Assembly: GCA_002310075.1 (NCBI GenBank)
Contig: DBXU01000011.1
Coordinates: 3,084 to 12,384, forward strand
Source of the DNA: Bacteroidales bacterium UBA1204
Lineage (GTDB): Bacteria; Bacteroidota; Bacteroidia; Bacteroidales; F082
Length of the DNA stretch: 9,301 bases
Reading direction: 5' to 3'
Shown: one piece after another, positions 5,068 through 9,301 of the stretch
Layout: every line of letters starts with the position of its first letter
Position numbering within the stretch: the stretch's first letter is position 1
Position numbers and translations under genes: made by a program
Notes under the pieces: generated by a model
Seen by the model: the letters and a program-made list of their open reading frames with translations, nothing else
What the model was told of the DNA's origin: nothing
Database searches by the model: none

Positions 5068-7185
5068 ATGGCAGCAATTGAAAGAATCAGAAGACATTCT
5101 GGCTTGTTGATCGCAATCATTGGTCTTGCATTGTTAGCATTTGTGTTGCAGGACCTTTTCCAAAGTCAAGGTAGAAACCGTGAATACAATGTCGCGGTAA
5201 TTGATGGAGAAAAGATTCCGTATCAGGACTTTGAGACCTTGAAGGACAAGAATATGGAAAGCAGAAGAACTTCAAACAACAATCTGTCCTCTGCTGAGAC
5301 GTACAACATTTACAATTCCACCCTTGATCAAATGGTGAAAGATCACATCATGGGTAAGGAATATGAAGCCGTTGGCATCAACGTCTCCCCTGACGAACTT
5401 TATGACCAATTCGTGGGCGAAAACCCCCATCAGTGGGTCATTCAGAGCTTCAGCAACCCTGATGGCAGCTTCAACAAGGAAATGGTTGAATATTATCTCC
5501 AAAACCTCAACGATTTTGCTCCGGACGCTCGTGTGCGTTGGCTGGATTTCGAAAGAGCCGTGAAAGACAACCGTCTTGAAACCAAGTTCAACGAACTGGT
5601 GAAGGCTTCATATCATGTTCCGGCCGCTCTTGCTGAGAAGTATTATCAAAACAAGAATACAAAGGCTTCTGCCGATGTCATTGCATTGCGTTATGCCACC
5701 ATCCCCGATTCCACCGTCGTCGTGACCGACAAGGACAACAAGGCTTTCTATGAAGAAAACAAGTTTAGATTTGAAACAGACGAAAGACGTGACATCGATT
5801 ACGTTGTTTTCGAGATCAAACCTTCACAAGAAGACAGACAAGACGCTCTCAAACTTGTGCAAAGCATGCGTGAAGATTTCGTTAACACCGACAACGTTGT
5901 CAACTTCGTCAATGCCAATTCAGACCGTCGTTACGACAGCACTTGGATGGGCAGAAAAGATGTTTCCCAACAAATTGAGAAAGCTATCTTTGACAATGGC
6001 AATGGTAAAGGATATGTGTATGGTCCTTATGAAGACAATGAGACTTTCAATTTGGTTCGCATCGTCGACATGCAGAGCCGCCCCGATTCCTTGAAAGCCA
6101 GTCATATCCTGATCAGCTATGCTGGTGCCGCTAACAGTCAGGACACAATTACCAAGGAACAAGCTGAAGCAAAGGCCAACGAATTGCTTGCCCAGCTGAG
6201 AAGCAATCCTAAAAATGAAGGTCTTTTCGCTGAACTCGCTGAAGCCAACTCCACTGACCCAGGTTCAAAAACCAAGGGTGGAGATTTGGATTGGTTTATC
6301 GATGGTGCCATGGTTGCTCCTTTCAATGAATATGTCGTGAACAATCCCGTTGGCTCACTGGGTATTGTCGAAACCATTTTCGGTTATCATATCATCAAAG
6401 TGACCGACAAGACCCAAGCACAGCCCAAAGTTCGTCTGGCTTATTTGACGCACGAAATCACGCCGAGCACCAAGACTTATCAAAACACTTTTGCTGAGGC
6501 TAACAAGTTTGTCACGGAAAGCAAGAACTACGACCAATTCAACGCCGCTGTTGAGCGTGAAGGTCTGACCAAACGTACGATGCCCAGAATGAACGCTGCA
6601 ACTTATCAGATTACGGGCATTGACAATCCGCGTCAGATTGTCCGTTGGGCTTTCGATGACAAGACCAAGGTCGGTGATGTTTCTTCCATCTTTGACTTAG
6701 ACGACATGTTTGTGGTTGCCGCTTTGACCAATATCGTTCCAGAGGGTTACGCTCCCATGGAGGCCATTATTGACCAAGCCAAGTATCAAGTCATCAACAA
6801 GAAGAAAGGCGAGATGGCCGTTGAAAAGATGAAAGCTTGTGCCAACGATGTGAACCGCATGGTCAACGAGTTGGGCGCCGAATCAACTGCCGTTTCCGAT
6901 ATCACCATCGACTCCCGTGTGTTGAGCAACTTTGGCGTTGAAGCCGATATCATCGGCACGTTGCTCGGCATGAAGGAGGGCGAGGAGGTCGGTCCTATTG
7001 CAGGTAATTCAAGTGCCTTCATCCTTAAGAATGTGAAATTGACTCCTGCTGAGGCCACCACTGATTACAGCGATATCCTTAGGGAAAAGACAAGCCAATT
7101 CAATAACAAGGTGCTGAACGGATCCGTTTACAATGCCCTGAAGAACTTGGCCGACATCAAGGACAACAGAGCTGTCTTCTATTGA
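5068..7185 (+). CDS. ppiD: PpiD-like membrane-anchored peptidyl-prolyl isomerase
   Basis: This 705-residue protein matches the PpiD/SurA-type folding helper of Bacteroidota, which at about 700 residues is longer than E. coli PpiD (about 620). One transmembrane anchor lies at residues 12-31 (GLLIAIIGLALLAFVLQDLF) after a basic N-terminus, so the bulk faces the periplasm. A SurA-N-like chaperone region (about 35-240) contains NVAVIDGEKIPYQDFE and VKDHIMGKEYEAVGINVSPDE. The parvulin PPIase domain is at about 345-447, with HILISY, FAELAEANSTDPGSKTKGGD and the closing FGYHIIKVTDK. The C-terminal third (450-705) is a further helical/chaperone region without a second clear parvulin signature. It should assist folding of secreted and outer-membrane proteins as they leave the Sec translocon. 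The gene has its own promoter and a strong terminator, and follows the lptC operon after 153 bases. The start fits well, as the ATG precedes the basic N-terminus and anchor directly. Confidence 0.9.
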   Translation: MAAIERIRRHSGLLIAIIGLALLAFVLQDLFQSQGRNREYNVAVIDGEKIPYQDFETLKDKNMESRRTSNNNLSSAETYNIYNSTLDQMVKDHIMGKEYEAVGINVSPDELYDQFVGENPHQWVIQSFSNPDGSFNKEMVEYYLQNLNDFAPDARVRWLDFERAVKDNRLETKFNELVKASYHVPAALAEKYYQNKNTKASADVIALRYATIPDSTVVVTDKDNKAFYEENKFRFETDERRDIDYVVFEIKPSQEDRQDALKLVQSMREDFVNTDNVVNFVNANSDRRYDSTWMGRKDVSQQIEKAIFDNGNGKGYVYGPYEDNETFNLVRIVDMQSRPDSLKASHILISYAGAANSQDTITKEQAEAKANELLAQLRSNPKNEGLFAELAEANSTDPGSKTKGGDLDWFIDGAMVAPFNEYVVNNPVGSLGIVETIFGYHIIKVTDKTQAQPKVRLAYLTHEITPSTKTYQNTFAEANKFVTESKNYDQFNAAVEREGLTKRTMPRMNAATYQITGIDNPRQIVRWAFDDKTKVGDVSSIFDLDDMFVVAALTNIVPEGYAPMEAIIDQAKYQVINKKKGEMAVEKMKACANDVNRMVNELGAESTAVSDITIDSRVLSNFGVEADIIGTLLGMKEGEEVGPIAGNSSAFILKNVKLTPAEATTDYSDILREKTSQFNNKVLNGSVYNALKNLADIKDNRAVFY

Positions 7186-7209
7186 TGAGGCGATCTGTCA
7201 ATGGTTTTA

Positions 7210-7242
7210 AAAAGGTGTGCCAAAAACGGCGCACCTTTTTTT
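7210..7242 (+). terminator. Intrinsic terminator after ppiD
   Basis: AAAAGGTGTGCC (7210-7221) pairs with GGCGCACCTTTT (7228-7239) around the loop AAAAAC. This gives a 12-bp stem with one T-G wobble, followed by a seven-T run (7236-7242) and, after one C, four more T. It starts 24 bases after the ppiD stop and is a textbook Rho-independent terminator on the plus strand. Confidence 0.9.
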
Positions 7243-7308
7243 CTTTTCCAATAATAAAACGGTATCAAGAGCGTTATAATTAATAGTGATAATCCAAAAT
7301 AAACAAAT

Positions 7309-8982
7309 ATGAAAAGTTTCAAGAACTCTTGTATTGTAGCAGTCGCACTCCTTTTGTTGGTGGGCTGTGGAAAAAAGATTGATGTGGTGTTCCCCGTCAA
7401 CACCTTCACTGTTGCTCCAGAAGGTGAAGAAATTATGGTTGCACTGAATTCAAATGGTGAATGGACAGTGGATGCCACCCCTGAGTGGATCCAGGTGTCG
7501 CCTAACTCCGGCAATGGCGATGCTACGCTTACCCTTACTGTCGGTCCCAACAGGGAAACCGAGAGTCGTACCGGCGAGGTAAGAGTCTCGTCGAAAGACA
7601 ATAGCGCTTCTTTAACCGTCAACCAAGATGCATTGGGGTTTTTCATCGATGTGAACCCCAACAGACTTGAATTTAACCAACAAGGAGGTTCTTCCGATGT
7701 GACGGTTTCGTCGAATGTGGAATGGACGATAATCAGTGTGCCCGAATGGATTACCTGCCAGGCATCGGAAGAAACAGATTTTGTTACGGTTGCCGTTGGC
7801 GAATTGACTGACCCATCCATTTCAATTCGTTCGGGAGAAGTGGTCTTTGGCAACGATGAGGTGCAAGCTACATTGGCAGTGTTACAGCATTCAGGGTCGC
7901 AAAGCTATATCTCAATCCTTCCCGAAACTCTCCTGATGAGATATGAGGGAGAGACAAAGGAAGTTTCCCTGTTCTGCGGGGAGTCGTGGACGGCCGAGAT
8001 TGATGGCAATCCCGATTGGATCACTCTAAGCCCAATGACAGGTGAAGGTGATGCTGATATTTTAGTGACCGTGACCGAGAACCCGTACTATACATTACGT
8101 GAAGTGCCGGTGGTGTTTACCTCTGCTTCAGGCCTTATTTCCAAACTTGTCGTCACCCAAGAAGCCACCCCTAATCCCCATTTCCTTGAGGTCAACCCCG
8201 ATAGTTTCTCGTTTGGAAAACAAGGTGGTGAAGCTGTAATGCATGTCAGTTGCGACAAAGAATGGAGCGTTAGGGTTGATTCTGACTGGGCGTCTGTTTC
8301 GGAGACAGAAGGTAATGGCGATGCCGATGTGAATGTCGTTGTCGCTCCCAATGTGTTTTCGGAACCTAGAAGCTGTGAGGTTATTGTTGAGTCTGATGGG
8401 TTGTTAAGGAGGATCAATGTCAATCAAGAACCTGGCGACGAGCTTCTTTATGTCAATATGTCGCCTGACACTCTGTATGTTTCCAACGCTGGTGGTGGAA
8501 CTTCATTTGAGATTGCATCCAATACCACGTGGAACTTGACTGTGGAATCATTGGGATCGTGGTTGATTCTTACCTCTGGCACATCTGGAGAAGGCGATGC
8601 CTTGATAGGTGTGGTTGTTGACTATAACCCGACTTCATCCATCAGAACGGGTATCGTCAAGGCCTTCCACAACGGAGAGTTGATGGATGAGATTGTGGTC
8701 GTTCAGGAAGCCAAACAGGGTGTCTTGGAAGTGAGCATGACAGAAATCAACGCCACGGCAGAAGCTGAGAAGTTCTTTGTAGATCTCGAAGCAAATCAGC
8801 ATTGGACAATTTCCACAGACGCTTTATGGGTGAGATGTACCCCCGATAATGGCAATGGCAACGAACAGATTGTTGTGGCTGTTGACCAAATGCCAATAGG
8901 GCAGAATTCTAGAAGTGCCCATATCCAAATCGTTGGAGAGTTGGGTAATACCGTTGTTATTACAGTGAATCAGACCCGTTGA
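7309..8982 (+). CDS. Lipoprotein of six tandem BACON domains
   Basis: This 557-residue protein begins with a lipoprotein signal (hydrophobic stretch, lipobox LVGC, Cys20). The rest is six beta-sandwich repeats of 80-95 residues, at about 29-107, 111-195, 200-285, 291-375, 379-470 and 472-557. Each has the BACON pattern: an opening strand, a W-T/S-V turn and W-I core (such as EWTVDATPEWIQVSP), and a closing V-x-Q (VNQD, VLQH, VTQE, VNQE, VVQE, VNQT). Five repeats carry a GxGDA-type loop (GNGN in repeat 6); repeat 2 lacks it. BACON domains usually accompany glycoside hydrolases or peptidases and were proposed to bind carbohydrate or mucin, although in some enzymes they act as spacers. No catalytic domain is present. 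Residues after Cys20 (GKKID) are basic, unlike the acidic surface-export signal known in some Bacteroidota lipoproteins, so surface exposure is uncertain. Terminators flank the gene, and no consensus promoter is evident in front of it. Confidence 0.88.
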   Translation: MKSFKNSCIVAVALLLLVGCGKKIDVVFPVNTFTVAPEGEEIMVALNSNGEWTVDATPEWIQVSPNSGNGDATLTLTVGPNRETESRTGEVRVSSKDNSASLTVNQDALGFFIDVNPNRLEFNQQGGSSDVTVSSNVEWTIISVPEWITCQASEETDFVTVAVGELTDPSISIRSGEVVFGNDEVQATLAVLQHSGSQSYISILPETLLMRYEGETKEVSLFCGESWTAEIDGNPDWITLSPMTGEGDADILVTVTENPYYTLREVPVVFTSASGLISKLVVTQEATPNPHFLEVNPDSFSFGKQGGEAVMHVSCDKEWSVRVDSDWASVSETEGNGDADVNVVVAPNVFSEPRSCEVIVESDGLLRRINVNQEPGDELLYVNMSPDTLYVSNAGGGTSFEIASNTTWNLTVESLGSWLILTSGTSGEGDALIGVVVDYNPTSSIRTGIVKAFHNGELMDEIVVVQEAKQGVLEVSMTEINATAEAEKFFVDLEANQHWTISTDALWVRCTPDNGNGNEQIVVAVDQMPIGQNSRSAHIQIVGELGNTVVITVNQTR

Positions 8983-8999
8983 GTGCTCTGGGTGAAAAC

Positions 9000-9032
9000 A
9001 AAAAAAGGCGAGCTTAAGCTCGCCTTTTTTTT
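9000..9032. terminator. Bidirectional palindromic terminator
   Basis: The 18-bp palindrome GGCGAGCTTAAGCTCGCC (9007-9024) is flanked by seven A on the left and eight T on the right, giving a perfect 32-bp palindrome (9000-9031). As RNA it forms a 7-bp GC-rich stem with a TTAA loop and a U tract in both directions. It lies between convergent genes, 17 bases after the BACON gene stop and 14 bases past the stop of the minus-strand gene, so it should terminate both. Confidence 0.93.
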
Positions 9033-9046
9033 GTTAAGACGTTCTT

Positions 9047-9301
9047 TTAAAAGCCGAAGCTAAACCAATACCAGAACTTGTTTTCCATTTCCTTCCATGC
9101 TTGTCGTGTAGACGCGGCAAAGTCGGAGGTATATTGGTTGAGAAGATCTGTGGCATCCTTGGTTTTGCCATCGGCGATCAAGGCTTTAGCCCTGTTTTCG
9201 ACGGCTGGTATTTCGTCAAAAGCTTTCTGCTCGAAGCGGTTGGCGGTACCGAGCAAGGTTTCTTTGGTGCGGCCCCATTGAACGGTGGCCAATTTGTTGG
9301 C
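9047..9301 (-). CDS. C-terminal fragment of a probable C69-family dipeptidase
   Basis: An open frame enters from the right edge (first residues ANKLATVQWG) and ends at TAA (complement of 9047-9049), giving 84 codons. The start and any catalytic Cys are outside the window. The visible part is helical: an EQKAFDEIPAVENRAKALI segment, then KDATDLLNQYTSDFAASTRQAWKEMENKFW and an aromatic tail WYWFSFGF. The pattern of a Lys/Glu-rich helix, then a LLxxYT segment and an A-W-x-E/L helix before the stop, resembles the C-terminus of peptidase family C69 dipeptidases common in Bacteroidota, judged from memory of the family and not from an alignment. It could be another helical-tailed exported protein. 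It converges on the BACON gene and shares its terminator. Confidence 0.55.
   Translation of the reverse strand, partial: ANKLATVQWGRTKETLLGTANRFEQKAFDEIPAVENRAKALIADGKTKDATDLLNQYTSDFAASTRQAWKEMENKFWYWFSFGF

Noticed and set aside
7179..7853. 224-codon open frame on the minus strand over the ppiD terminator and the BACON gene
   Set aside because: It lies antisense to a well-supported coding gene, has a Ser/Thr/Val-rich composition typical of reverse translation of beta-repeat DNA, and spans the ppiD terminator. No promoter or domain supports it.
1..9301. CRISPR array, insertion sequence, phage, integron or toxin-antitoxin system
   Set aside because: I saw no regularly spaced direct repeats, transposase or integrase motifs, terminal repeats or small paired genes. 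The genes are conserved envelope functions.

Overview
The window looks like chromosomal DNA of a Bacteroidota bacterium, most likely order Bacteroidales. Four things point there. Upstream regions carry Bacteroidota-type promoters (a TTG-like -33 box and a TAnnTTTG-like -7 box). Gene starts have A-rich leaders with little Shine-Dalgarno signal. One gene encodes a lipoprotein built from BACON domains, a fold typical of this phylum. The gene order OMP / TPR protein / LptC / CNNM-CBS protein / PpiD is one I recall from Bacteroides-like genomes. Species cannot be told from the sequence.

Layout. Positions 1-21 hold the 5' end of a tRNA gene on the minus strand with a good promoter just upstream. 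The divergent spacer 22-249 also holds the promoter of the rightward genes and a striking A-tract/T-tract. From 250 to 4914 four genes run on the plus strand: an outer-membrane beta-barrel protein (250-1539), a periplasmic TPR protein (1613-3061), the lipoprotein LptC (3062-3628) and a CNNM/CorC-type membrane protein with CBS domains (3631-4914). The last three are separated by 0 and 2 bases and are almost certainly co-transcribed. A PpiD-like periplasmic peptidyl-prolyl isomerase (5068-7185) follows from its own promoter and ends in a strong terminator (7210-7242). A lipoprotein of six tandem BACON domains (7309-8982) stands alone between two terminators. The second of these, a 32-bp palindrome (9000-9032), also serves a convergent minus-strand gene. 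Only the C-terminal 84 codons of that gene are in the window; they resemble a family C69 dipeptidase.

How the genes fit together. The theme of 250-7185 is building the cell envelope. LptC is the inner-membrane-side lipid/LPS carrier of the Lpt bridge, PpiD is a membrane-anchored folding helper for exported proteins, the beta-barrel protein is a likely client or end product in the outer membrane, and the TPR protein is a periplasmic scaffold of unknown job. The CNNM/CBS protein is probably an ion (Mg/Co) transporter or sensor in the inner membrane.

Most of the window is ordinary housekeeping and envelope DNA, and I see no new defence, mobile or RNA-guided system. The most unusual items are a perfect 14-bp hairpin with a 3-base loop inside the signal-peptide codons of lptC, the non-ATG start of lptC directly abutting the in-frame stop of the preceding gene, and the all-BACON lipoprotein with one divergent repeat.
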